Below are positions 24,157 to 37,100 of a DNA stretch of 64,000 bases, piece after piece (the stretch's first letter is position 1; each line of letters begins with the position of its first letter). The stretch comes from Glandiceps talaboti. Lineage: Eukaryota; Hemichordata; Enteropneusta; Spengelidae. Under the pieces are notes generated by a model. That model did not search any database and was not told the origin of the DNA. It saw only the letters and a program-made list of their open reading frames with translations. Made by a program: the position numbers and the translations under genes. The stretch spans positions 4,190,803-4,254,802 of the forward strand of contig NC_135568.1 in the NCBI RefSeq assembly GCF_964340395.1. The letters run 5' to 3'.

Positions 24157-24405
24157 TGTCTACGTAATGCTAATTGTTTTTCTTTTTTTTGTTTAAATTC
24201 CAAACAGCTCCATGATCTCTTTAACTATTTCGAATCGGACATGTCCCATAATGCAGATGCAGAGAGCGATAACGTTCAAGAACATGATGATACATGCTAT
24301 ACTATTGCCGAGGTGTTAAAACGGCTCAGAGACTACACTGTGTCTGCCAAAAGGCATTTTCTTCAGCTTAAAGCTTGTATAAGTACACACGCTAAGAAAT
24401 GTTGA
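22383..24405 (+). CDS. secreted four-helix protein, candidate class I (IL-6/CNTF-like) cytokine
   Basis: Four exons join in frame: 22383-22540, 23264-23335, 23638-23787 and 24208-24405 (TGA). All have good donors and acceptors. Intron phases are 1-0-0-0, the classical pattern of class I helical cytokine genes such as growth hormone and IL-6, and exon sizes (158, 72, 150, 198) are in their range. A hydrophobic leader (IAIFTILVMIAEGA) is followed by a helix (LTWKLLVKDTRALLFSIKTA), a loop with Cys and an NSS glycosylation site, two helices in exon 3 (DNLQVYKGVLES; FEDVKYNLGRVHVKLNTL), a polar acidic loop, and a last amphipathic helix (VLKRLRDYTVSAKRHFLQLK). There are four Cys and about 190 residues. 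NLQ.Y and the final helix resemble CNTF/CLCF1. The 5' exon is not seen: either it carries more residues, or it ends in A and splits the ATG. Exons are very likely real; the cytokine call is inference. Confidence 0.75.
23023..23166. repeat. microsatellite (ACAG)n then (ATAC)n
   Basis: In intron 2 of the cytokine-like gene, about 100 bases before its second visible exon. Confidence 0.97.
24049..24153. repeat. microsatellite (ACAG)n
   Basis: About 25 CAGA units with one interruption, in the last intron of the cytokine-like gene. Confidence 0.97.
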
Positions 24406-25482
24406 ACAGGTTCAACTTAAAAAATAGATAAATGATGTTTTAATCATTACTATTTGCTCGTCCACGCCGGTAATGGCCAGTGTTCACCCTTTTCATTTAT
24501 TGATAATCAGTGCACACCGCATTGAATCTACTACTGTGGTGCTCATTGGTTGATAATTTCACATGGTTGTCACGTGATGGCCATGTGTCTGATGACTAAC
24601 TATGGCAATATTTGTCACTCTGTCATTGACGTTGTCATTAAATGACCTTAAGATGATATATTATAATTAATTTATATTATTACCATTATTATTATTATTA
24701 TTACTATTGTTGTTGTTACAGTTATTTAAACTATTTTGATAAATATAAATATATTTGTATGAACAATTCATTCCATATGTGCAGCTGCAGATTTTTACAC
24801 TTTTAAATATTTTTGTGACGTGTACGAGTTATCTTTTACTGCATAGAGATAAACACCACTTTCGATTCTATACAAATTTATGAGAATAATAATTAAACAG
24901 TTTTTAATTACAAATAGTAGTGTTATTAACACTGAGTTTTGTAAAAGTTTAAAATATTTAAAATATGAAGATAATTAAATAATTTATTCATATTCCTGGT
25001 GTTAACTGTTCTACTTTCTTGGCTTGGTATGTTGTTATGCTGGACGATTTAGATATGTTAGTAAGATTTGTTTTTGATCAAAATGATTTATTTATACTCA
25101 ATGGACTCCATTGTATTCACGCTCCCTGTACCCCTTTATTTCACAAACTATATTTACCTGTGTATATTTAATACTTGTAAGTTCGACTTTGATCTGAATC
25201 TAACCATTTCTAACAAACTCGTCCACAACTACCTACAACAGTCCATCGTTATCAGATACAACAAATATGATTCACAGAACACGTAAAATCTAGTCTTAGT
25301 GACATTTTCATTTTGTGCATTATTTTCATATATTTTGGTCTTAGTGATATTTTCAATATTGCTTCATATTTTGACGTACCAGTCAAGAAGATGATCGTGA
25401 AGACTAAATGTAAATCTCGTATTTTCTCGCGGGAAAGTTTACAAACTACGTCATATCACGAGACTGCTGCAGTGAATCCAAG
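24406..25482. other. 1.08 kb between cytokine-like gene and PTPN23
   Basis: AT-rich 3' flank, with a possible poly(A) signal ATTAAA at 24892, followed by the PTPN23 promoter region. No separate gene is supported. Frames at 25068-25286 and 25313-25525 lack motifs, and the second overlaps the PTPN23 start in another frame. Confidence 0.6.
25422..25454 (+). promoter_or_regulatory. candidate E2F-like and CRE-like sites before PTPN23
   Basis: ttttctcgcgggaaag (25422-25437) fits an E2F-type site and is one base from the TCTCGCGAGA core element. tacgtcat (25447-25454) resembles a CRE half-site. Both are within 65 bases of the start codon, in locally GC-rich DNA, as expected for a TATA-less housekeeping promoter (inference). 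Confidence 0.4.
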
Positions 25483-28400
25483 ATGGAGGCAGTTCCGCGT
25501 ATGTGTATGTTGGCTCTGGAGATGAAAATTAGTCCAGAGCCAACGGAATTTGGCCCTAAACTAAAACAGGTAAGAGCGTCTGCATGAAAATGTTTATTGC
25601 AACGTATCTATAACTCAGTTTCAACTATACTTTCCGTAATTTAGCGTATTATTAAAATTTTCGTCGTGACCCACTCGAAAACAAATGTCTGTTCGCTGCA
25701 GGATACATCATGTAGTCAACATTACGGGCGAGATTTTTTCGATAACTAGCTTTAAAGTGACCATGCCAGTTCCATAAGTGTAATCGAAATACACGGTCTA
25801 AGAGATATGTTGAATAACCACCTTTAAAGATCGTGGTTTGGTCTGGCTACAGCTATTGAGCGCTTACTTGGCATTGGAGACATATCCTCATTCACACTGT
25901 GTGACTGTCTGCAGTCTATTCGTGACCTTAGACTCAACCCAGTTCATCGAACCAACTAAATCTGAACTCTGAGTTAACTTTATATTCTCAGACACTATAT
26001 CTTGAAAAATAATTCTAATGCTCAAACGTTTAAGAATCAAGCTGTGTAACATCTCATCAGGTATATCATGCGCACCTATGACATACAAACAAGTGATGCA
26101 CACGTTACATATATATAAATGACCATTGATGGCGGATGATTCATAACCTCGATGTCACTTGACTGAGAAAATGTTATCTTACAATGTTTATCACAGGAAA
26201 AGTATTATTATGAGTAAAGTGTGACTTGAGGCTGATGTTAGCCTAGCTGTACTTCTCTAGCCAAATGTTGAAATCAGAGACTGTGGAAAGTCATTTTTCA
26301 CCAATCATTGACCGCATAACCCTTACAATTTATACAAAAAAGAATTACAGACATTGATAAATCTGGTTTAGAAAAGAACGGCTATACACTGGCTAAGGTA
26401 TCGTGAGAAGTAATCAAAGTTTAGGAGCTTTGCACTTCTTGAAATAAATTTGTCAGCATTCCTTGTGAAGAAGTTCAAGTGATATGGAGCACCTCACTTT
26501 ATTTATTTACCATAATGCCTTGCTCCAGAGGTAGATTTGTCAATGTGTATGATTCTTTTTGCAAATTTGGCAAAAATTACTTTGCTGGATCCCCTACGCA
26601 TAAAGGAATGCAGCGAAGATAAAATAGCAAAACATTTGTTCCCCCTTTAACACAAGCCAAGTTGAATGTGTTTGAACAAATATATGGAATTTATACCATG
26701 TTGGTATACATCATAACACTAATTACCAAGAGTTATGTTATTTCCCATTACTTCATTCAGTTGAAAAATAGTAGTGACCTAAAAGGCTAAAGGGTTTAGT
26801 CCTGTTTTTCACATGATGTATTTTGTGTGTACAAACAAATATTGTACCCCCTGAGTTGGTAGAAAAAAGATTAGTCACTACTTGGGTCAACCCTTATAGT
26901 AAAAAGACCACTTAGGTCACTCATCATTCCTTGGTTAAACAAAGAAAGATATTGTGGAATAATTTCTAATTATCTTGCTGTAAGTAGTTGAAACTGAGGG
27001 TGGAACACCATTTGGGTTACTGCCCTCACTAGCAACCTTCGGTTGGCTTCACATCCACAGTGAGCAGAATAGCATGAGATGTCTAGTAACAAGTCGAGAC
27101 TGCAGTGAGGCAAGTGTTTAACTCACTGTCTCACCAACAACCTTGTAATCTCGACATTAGTTTCCTAGATGTCGAGTATTGTAATATCTTTGGGGTGTTA
27201 CAAGTACATGTAAGTGTTTTCATTTCAATGGTTTGTTTTATGTTTTCAGTTTATCCGAGACAATTATCAGGAAGACCCTGATAAGTATGCTGAAGAAATG
27301 AAACAGCTTGATCAACTGAGAGTGGTAAGCTTTGGATTCATAGTCTTAATCATATTCAAGGTACAGAGTGCATGTACTGTACCAGCTACTTTATGGTACA
27401 TTACATTTTTGTATACCATGTACGAACCAAGTTGAACAAAAAATATGGAATATATACACATGTACATGTACTCTGGTTATTCTACATCATGACAACATGT
27501 GTCTATGTCACAACAACGTTTTTCTGCTGTGTTTGAAATATGAGTTCAAAACGTTCAAAATTACCATTACTTTCCCTGATTTTTCTTTGATATTACTGGC
27601 ACTGGTATAATTACGTTATTCTCCAATATTTTTCTTCAATCGGCTAGAAAATACTCATGACCCAAGGGTTGTCACTATGAGTCGCTAGACGAGTACTGAC
27701 AAAGGCCCCTTAGGCCAGTCGTATTTTCCTTGGCTGAACAAAGCAAAATAGTGGGGAATAACATCGAATTATTTAGAGATGAAGGACTTTCTATTGAGAA
27801 TGATTTCTGTGAAAGTTGCACAAGGTCTTTACTTTTCAATATTTGTCTTCTGAGTCCTAAATGTATGTTGTAAACTTGATGTATTTTTGAGATTGTATCC
27901 CCACTATTGTGTAACATAGCCCCATTACATAACATACATTATTTACTGTATATACATGTGAATAACATTTTCAAATAAAGTCATATGTAGCAGCATATGA
28001 ATGAAACCACTGTACATTGTATACAATCCCCAGGGGTGGTTTATTGCTTAAGTACATCAAATTTCTAATTTCTATGTACTTACGAACTGTTTGTTTTTTT
28101 GTGTGTGTAGAATGCAGTGAATGCAACAAGAGATTTCAACGGTTGCAGTACTCTGAGAAAGTACTATGGCCAGCTTCACTTGGCTCAGACTCGTTTCCCA
28201 ATGGGTGAAGGTGGTACTGTGGTGTTGCCATTCACATGGTGAGTACTGTAGTACTAAAATCACACTAATACTTTTAACAAAACTTTCACTAGGGGTAGGA
28301 ACATACATGTAGTTAACAAGCTTAAACAACTCTGAAATAATAGGTTCAACATTGTGTGGGCAAGGGTTAACCTCTTGCTGCCCGAGGCGCCTTTATCCGC

Positions 28401-31400
28401 AGGCTTTAGCATTTCCTATAGAGACCGTATATGTATACGTACATATTTATAAGGTCACTAAACCTACATAGCCTTTGACACACAAATTGAAGTCATTTTT
28501 TTAGGGGGGTGGGGGGGTGTCCTTTGCATCTGAGCATGCTCAGTCTGGATTGCAAGTTCCCTATTGGGGGGGGGGGGGGGGGGGGGGGCTGTTGCCATGG
28601 GGATCACTGGCTGTAACCAGGGACACATCAAGTTTTAAGGGCAGAGTGCTGTAGGTTGTTAAGATTCTTATTGAAAGCAGAAACCTGTTTAAGAGAGGTC
28701 ACATGTTGCAGGTTTGTGGAATGACTTATCTGGGTCTCTTCCCTTTGTGTACCCCTTTAATATCAATTCTTCAGTAAATTGACTGACGTACTCATAGTCC
28801 TCTTGATTGATTTTTTTGTCAGGATGGATATCTATTCTGAAGATTACATTACACTATGTGATGTGAGATATGAACAGGCAGCTGTGCTTTATAATTTAGG
28901 ATCTTTACATTCAATTCTTGGTGCTTTTGACAAGAGAACATCTGAAGAGGTAAGTGCAGAAATGTCATATCAGTTGTACCATAGCTGTTGAAAAAAGTCT
29001 AATTCATTGAATTAGTAACATGACCAAAATATGAATAAAACATACCTTTACTTTTGTTTACAGGGTATGAAAGTGTCTTGTACTCATTTCCAGTGTGCAG
29101 CGGGAGCATTTACCTATTTACGTGATCATTTTGGCAGTCATATGAGTCCCGATTTAGCTCATGATCTTCTCTCTATGTACATCAGTGTCATGCTGGTAAG
29201 ATATTTCTATTCATTCAATGATTGAGGAGCCACCAACTTAGCCCAGAGACTTGGCTATGTGTCTTGAAAATGTTGTTCACCTGTCTAGTCAGTATGTCGA
29301 GTCACTTAACCAAGTCTCTAGGCTAGCACCAACAGTATTGAGAATTTGACATGCCCATATGAACCTAAATTACTGCCTGGTGTCGGGAAAGTACTATATT
29401 GTACCAGCTGACGACAAGTTAGATATTTGGTACCAGTCAGAACTGTCTGAAAATGCCTTTCCGTTTGTTATATGCAGTTTATCTATTCCTTTATACATAA
29501 ACACTGTAAGTGATGGAATGTTTTCCCTCTAAAATACAGGGTATGGTCAGGTGACAACCCTGAGTAGTGTGTGCACATCCATATATGCATAAACATACAT
29601 ATCATTGTTTAAGGAGCTGGCCAATGCAGCTTTGAAATGCCACCAGGTACATTAATATATTCCAACCTGTCAAATAATTATTTGGTCATAATTGAGAAAA
29701 CAATAATCTTTCTGTATCTTTGTTATCTGCCCAACATCATTCTCTCATTTTTAGCTCCGCTGTCAGCGAAAGCTGAAAGCGTAGCTTTAGGTATAGGTGG
29801 GTATTGAGGTATAGAGTGTAGAGTGAATCATAGGTGTCCGTCAAACTTTTATATTTTTACTATCTATTCCGAAAGTGACAGTCAGAATTCTTCGATATTT
29901 GGTGTGCATGTTCCCTGGGGGGAGGCTATTCAGATTTGTTCATGCCAAGTTGATCTGTGCCATTTTCAATTTTTTATGATTTTTTTTCATAAAATGTCAT
30001 TTTCATCAACTCCTTGAAAACCTCTTATTAGATTGCTTTGATATCTGGCGTGTTGATGCGCAGGGGGTAGCTTACTCAGATTTGTTAATTTCAAGTCAGC
30101 ACATCCTCATTTTTATTTTTTATGATTTTTTTTTTGTAATTTGAAAAAAAAATGAATATGTTAATGAGCATAATGACCGACGCCATATTGGAAATCAGTC
30201 GACGAGACTTTAAGTAAACTGCCACTTTTCAAAAGACACTATTGACGTCAAACAAGCAATGTAATATGTGCTATAGTCATAATTCTACGCATTGGGCGCC
30301 CAAATGACAAGCGTTTGTTCGAAACAGGGTTGTAAACTTCAAATCCAATTCTGCACCCTTCTACATAATCAGCCAGTCCGCAACATCTTCATTTGCATAC
30401 TCTATCCTGATTCGACCAGAAGCTGAAGGTGACCTCATTTGACCGAGCGATTTTCCACAGCAAGTATCTTGAGTATCAACACGGGACGTTCTTGGTACTC
30501 ACTAAAATCACACTTCAGACCCACTATAAAAGTGTGATGTTTTCAGATAACATGTAACTTGTGGTTAATTCTATATTGTCGTGCAATTTGGAATGACAGT
30601 GAACCATAATTCAGAGAACTTGCGTAAGGAAGGGCATGCCAGGCATGCGGTTGAAGTTTATATGGCCGACAGTTCACATGTAAAGTTAAACGACATGAAC
30701 GTGTCTTGCCTTTCCAAAATGCAAATATTTGGCAAGTAAAAATAATTAAAATAATTACAACTTTAATTTGGCTTCAGACTTTGCATTATGTTTTGCGTAT
30801 CTTTCCCCGTTTTACATGTAAATCCGAAAAGGTTCTCTCTCATCATGTCATCAGTGTCAGTGATCATACCGCGCGGGGCTGCTTTGAGTACGAACGAAGT
30901 GAGGCACGTTGAGGTATTTTGTTGAGAATTATAAATATTGCGAAATGTCAAGTACAAGGTTTAAATACAATGGAATGATGAAAAAAATGGCAGAGTCTGC
31001 TGACAGGCGCCGGTCACAAGAAATACTGTGAATTAAAATATCAGACGATGTATCTATTAATCGCCGACAATCCACCCGTATGCACGAGGGACTAACCCGG
31101 AAGCAAGTCGTTGTCAGCCATACGTTACAGTGGTAACATCGTCCGAGAAATCGCTGCGTTCAGAGTGTCATTATTCACAGAATTGTTGTTTTCGAGTGAA
31201 AACCCGTCTTGAATTGTATAACTCTAACAAATGAAGACATGTCAAGTTATATTTTGAAAGTTGTATCGCTAGTTTGAGACGATTTTCTCACGTACTATCG
31301 AGGCGGAAGTAGTAGGACCTTACTCCAGTTCATTGGGAAGTTTAGCCAGTCCGATAATTCTTTCTGGTTTAGTTTACAACACTTTTGATCACGCAGATTT

Positions 31401-34197
31401 TGTTGTTGTGATGAAAAGAAATAAAAAAAAAAGATCATTTCAACCATTTCGTTGTGTTTTCTTTGTGAAAGGTAACCGAACATGAACGAGTGTTACCACT
31501 GCACTGTAACGTGTGGCTGAGAATGACTCTCTTCCGGGTACTTGAGATTGTCGCCGTACGGAAACTAAGATGGCGATTAATACATTTCTTCCCTATATAT
31601 ATCTACCACAACTAGTACAAGTTGAATGTTGTTGACTTTGTAAATTTGTTAGAAAATTGAAATTCAAATTGCCTCAAAATTATTTTAGATCCCTAGTTTA
31701 TTTCATTCATCATTAAAATTTTCCAGGCTTACAGCTGTAAGACACTGGAATTATTTATAGCCAACCTCAAAATCCTCTTTTTTTCTTTTTCTTGTGTGCA
31801 TTTCCCAGTCATTTTTTTCTGAGATTTTGTGCAATTTTTCATAACAGTAGATTTTTGTTATAAAATGGTGACTATGGTATAAAAGTACAATACATTACCA
31901 ACTTCTGTGTAAAATGTGTTTTATAGTGAGACATCATATGAAACCACTAACCACTTTATTGCATCGCTAAAACAAAACTGCATAGTGAAGAGCTGATGAC
32001 CTGAACCACTTCTACATATCACCAAAATAAAAAATTAAATTTAAAAAAAAACAGCGGAGCTATTCTGACCGATAGGTCGCTTGTCTTTACTGTTCTTAGG
32101 GTCAAGCCCAGGAGTGTCTATTGGAAAAGTCTATGCAGGACAATAGGAAAAGTTCACTTGTTGCAAGAATTAGCCAGCAGGTTGCTGATTATTACACCCA
32201 GGCTCTACGGGGTTTAGATAACAGTAATGTGTCATCTATTATGGGATCCAGGAAGTGTAAAGAGTGGAAGAAGATTTTACAGATCAAAAATTTACATTAT
32301 ACCAGTATCTCATTTGTAAGTAATATACAGTAGTACAACGTTAAACATATAACTCAGTCTGTTCATACACACCACAGACACACACAGACACATACGTACA
32401 CACAGCCCACACTGACACAGGCATACACAACACACACAGACACATACATACACACAGCCCACACTGACACAGGCATACACAACACACACTGACACATACA
32501 TACACACAGCCCACACTGACACAGGCATACACAACACACACAGACACATACGTACACACAGCCCACACTGACACAGGCATACACAACACACACAGACACA
32601 TACATACACACAGCCCACACTGACACAGGCATACACAACACACACAGACACATACATACACACAGCCCACACTGACACAGGCATACACAACACACACAGA
32701 CACATACATACACACAGTCCACACTGACACAGGAATACACAACATACACAGACACATACATACATACACACAGTCCACACTAACACAGGCATACACAACA
32801 CACACAGAAACATACATACATACATACATACACACAGCCCACACTGACACAGGCATACACAACACACACAGACACATACATACACACAGCCCACACTGAC
32901 ACAGGCATACACAACACACACAGACACATACATACACACAGTCCACACTGACACAGGAATACACAACATACACAGACACATACATACATACACACAGTCC
33001 ACACTAACACAGGCATACACAACACACACAGAAACATACATACATACATACACACAGCCCACACTGACACAGGCATACACAACACACACAGACACATACA
33101 TACACACAGCCCACACTGACACAGGCATACACAACACACACAGACACATACATACACACAGTCCACACTGACATTGGAATACACAACATACACAGACACA
33201 TACATACATACACACAGTCCACACTAACACAGGCATACACAACACACACAGAAACATACATACATACATACACACAGCCCACACTGACACAGGCATACAC
33301 AACACACACAGACACATACATACACACAGCCCACACTGACACAGGCATACACAACACACACAGACACATACATACACACAGTCCACACTGACACAGGAAT
33401 ACACAACATACACAGACACATACATACATACATACACACAGTCCACACTAACACAGGCATACACAACACACACAGAAACATACATACATACACACAGTCC
33501 ACACTGACACAGGAATACACAACATACACAGACACATACGTACACACAGCCCACTGACAGACATACACACTAGAAGTTTGCCTAATATTGATGTTTATCT
33601 TTGACAGATGTATATGGCTAATCAAGTTGGGGAGCAACAAAAATATGGAGAAAGGGTAACGTACATACAAGCATCATTAAATAAGCATCAGGAGGCCCTG
33701 AAAATGTCAAAGGTCAGTGAATTCACCATTTTATAGTCACCTACAGCATGCCACCAATATCAGTAATCATCTAATGAGGGTATGAATGTGAACATAATTT
33801 AGTAAAGGAAAAGTTTTTAAAAAATGCAGAAAGGTAATTTAGGCAAGTTTATGCCACAGACATCAGTAATCATCTAATGAGGGTATGAATGTTAACATAA
33901 TTTGGTAAATGAAAAGTTTTAAAAAAATGCAGAAGGGTAATTTAGGCAAGTTTATGCATGACAGTGATTTTAATGAGACTTTCAATTTGTTATGTGTATA
34001 AGTGTGTACCATTCTTACCAGAAGTCTTATTTGTTGGTATATACTGTATTTCTTACAGGGTCAACATGATAGTATTGTTGATGCTTTAAAGTTTAGTGCT
34101 GATGTGATGGGAGGAAAATACAACGCTGCTAAGAAAGACAATGATTTTGTGTATCATGAGAGTGTGCCAAGTCTGGACAAAATGCCCGAGATTAAAG
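25483..34197 (+). CDS. PTPN23: PTPN23 exons 1-8: BRO1 domain
   Basis: Residues 1 to about 336. Conserved BRO1 blocks seen: EQAAVLYNLGSLHS, GMKVSCTHFQCAAGAF, LVARISQQVADYY, and GGKYNAAKKDNDFVYHESVP near the domain end. This domain binds the C-terminal helix of ESCRT-III CHMP4 and, in HD-PTP, also STAM2 and endofin (established for mammals). Introns 1, 5 and 6 are long. Intron 5 carries a 2.3 kb candidate element and intron 6 a 1.2 kb minisatellite. Confidence 0.95.
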
Positions 34198-37100
34198 GTA
34201 GGTACAGTTAGTGGGAACATTGAAATGCAATGTATTCCTCTCCAGCTGATACTGGTGATCTGTGAAGAGATTTTCTGGACATGTAAGGCACAGAGATTCT
34301 CTAAACATGCAGTACACAGAAGATTTCAGCCTCAGGAGATAATTACAAAATAATAACCCTCAGGGTGATAGTTGTCTTCTACCCTCATTTCCAGCTAATC
34401 TAATCTAATCTAATCTAATCTAATCTACTATTATTATTATTATAGAGTGCATTCCATAAAATATCTCAATGCACTTTACAAAGCACAAAATCTCCAGTAC
34501 AGTTCACATACAAAACAGGATCAAACAAAAGTCTTGTTGTAGAGATAGGTCTTAAGACCGAATTTAAATGACTGAAATGAAGTGACAGTCTGCAGGCACA
34601 ATGGCAGAGCATTAGATGCCAGAGTAATAGGTGTAAACTAGTAATACATGCACATGTAACTGAGTTTTACATTTGCTCTTAACTGTATATTGATAAAGAA
34701 GAATGTAGTAATAATAAAAATGTTTATTCACCACTAATAAAATTAACCTTAAAATAGATATATGTACAGAATGTATGGCAGAATGGATCAAGAAATAGCA
34801 AAGCTATAGTCAAGCTTGTATCCCTTCAGTGACTAACAAGCACACTCGTACTTGTAGGTGTATATATACAACATTCTAGATTGCCATAGGAACTATCACA
34901 AATAAGAAAGATTAAAAAAATGACAAAGCACAACAAACAGCAATGGAACAGAAAAATTGATACACATACAATTTCCACACTTAAGTTACGAAAATAATAT
35001 AAAGTTATACATGTGTTGACAAGTTGGCCATGCAACAGGACACGATAGATTTCTAAAGCAACCTGTCACCGTAATTACATTTAGTTGGTTAGGGTTAGAT
35101 TCCCTGGTATAGAAAGACAGGCATCATGACTAGAATTTCCTGTACATTGAATTCCTTGATGAGAGAGGAATGCAAGTCAGATTTGTCTAAAATGTATACA
35201 TTTTATCTTTTACTGCTCTGTCCACAATCACTGATTTCTATCAGATATATGGCATACAGATACCGTATATAACCTGAAACATTCCTTGCATACCATGATC
35301 ACAGTTGGCTTGTCAACTTTTGATAAGTGTTGTATCTTTATAGCACAGTGGGTTATGACCTTTGTACTCACCCCACTGTATATTTGACCTACTAGTATCT
35401 CGTGTTCAGGCCTAATAAAAAATTTGTTACCTAACCTCACCTAGTTTTCATGCTGACCCTAAATTTTTAGTCCCCGCGGACGAAGTCCGGAACGGGGACT
35501 TATGGATTGGGTTCCGTCTGTCCGTCCGTGCGTCCGTCCGTCCGTCCGTCCGTCCGTAGCCGTTTCTTGGAGATGCCTGTACCGATTTTTTTCAAACTTG
35601 GTACAGGGGCAACATGCTATGGCATACATATGCACGTCAATTTGTTTTATGATACGATCCAATATGGCCGCCTAGCAGCCATTTTGTTTGCGAATTTTCC
35701 CTGTCTAAAGCCATAACTCAGACATGCTCACACAGATCTCATTCAGAGTTGGTATTAGGACAGTGTTCTATGGCATATATGTGCATATTCATTGTTGTCA
35801 TGATACGATCCAATATGGCCGCCTGGCAGCCATTTTGTTTGTGAATTTTCATGTCCAAAGCCATAACTTAGACATGCTTGAACAGATCTCATTTAAAGTT
35901 GGTATTAGGACAGTGTTCTATGACATACATGTGCATATCCATTTTCATTGTGATACAATCCAATATGGCTGCCTGGCAGCCATTTTGTTTGCAAATTTTC
36001 CATGTCCAAAGCCATAACTCAGACATGCTTGAACAGATCTCATTCAAAGTTGGTATTAGGACAGTGTTCTATGACATACATGTGCATATCCATTTTCATT
36101 GTGATACGATCCAATATGGCCGCCTGGCAGCCATTTTGTTTGTGAATTTTCATGTCCAAAGCCATAACTTAGACATGCTTGAACAGATCTCATTTAAAGT
36201 TGGTATTAGGACAGTGTTCTATGACATACATGTGCATATCCATTTTCATTGTGATACAATCCAATATGGCTGCCTGGCAGCCATTTTGTTTGCAAATTTT
36301 CCATGTCCAAAGCCATTTCTCAGACATGCTTGAACAGATCTCATTCAAAGTTGGTATTAGGACAGTGTTCTATGACATACATGTGCATATCCATTTTCAT
36401 TGTGATACGATCCAATATGGCTGCCTGGCAGCCATTTTGTTTGCAAATTTTCCATGTCCAAAGCCATAACTCAGACATGCTTGAACAGATCTCATTCGAA
36501 GTTGGTATTAGGACAGTGTTCTATGACATACATGTGCATATCCATTTTCGTCATGATACGATCCAATATGGCTGCCTGGCAGCCATTTTGTTTGTGAATT
36601 TTCCATGTCCAAAGCCATAACTCAGACATGCTTGAACAGATCTCATTCAGAGTTGGTATTAGGACAGTGTTCTATGACATACATTTGCATATCCATTTTC
36701 ATATTGATATGATCCCCCATACCCGAACAATCCTTTCTTGTTGTAGGCATGTTCCATGTCCGACAAGCAGACACAACATATCTAAGTCTGTTTGATTTAG
36801 GTTCACAAGTGTTGTTGCGTGATCAGAGTAGTGCTAATTCCTTAAAACCCAATCATAGCGGGGACTATGTCATTCTCAATGGCTTGTATTTACTTATTCA
36901 AGAAAAAAATAATAAAAGTTGTGAAGTCTCACAGAGTGGATGCGGAAAATCAACTTATAAAGACAATATAAAACTGTTCTTCCAATATGTAATGACTGTA
37001 CATCTGATGGGGAGAAACCAATAACACAGAGAGACCATATGGAAAACAATGGAAAACATAATTACCCAAACTAGACATTCACATATGAAAAAAATATATA

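Noticed and set aside
32310-33554. Minus-strand ORF of 414 codons, Cys/Val-rich, and several overlapping relatives
   Set aside because: It is the complement of a 52-base minisatellite inside PTPN23 intron 6. Because 52 is not a multiple of 3 all frames stay open together.
35507-36620. Series of plus-strand ORFs with repeated IHVHIHFHCDTIQYG-like text
   Set aside because: They read through 150-base tandem repeats in three frames. No start context, no splice logic.
36749-37024. 91-codon ORF just before and through the right end of the intron 8 element
   Set aside because: An acceptor-like ttcttgttgtag precedes it, but there is no donor, no conserved motif and no place in the PTPN23 frame.
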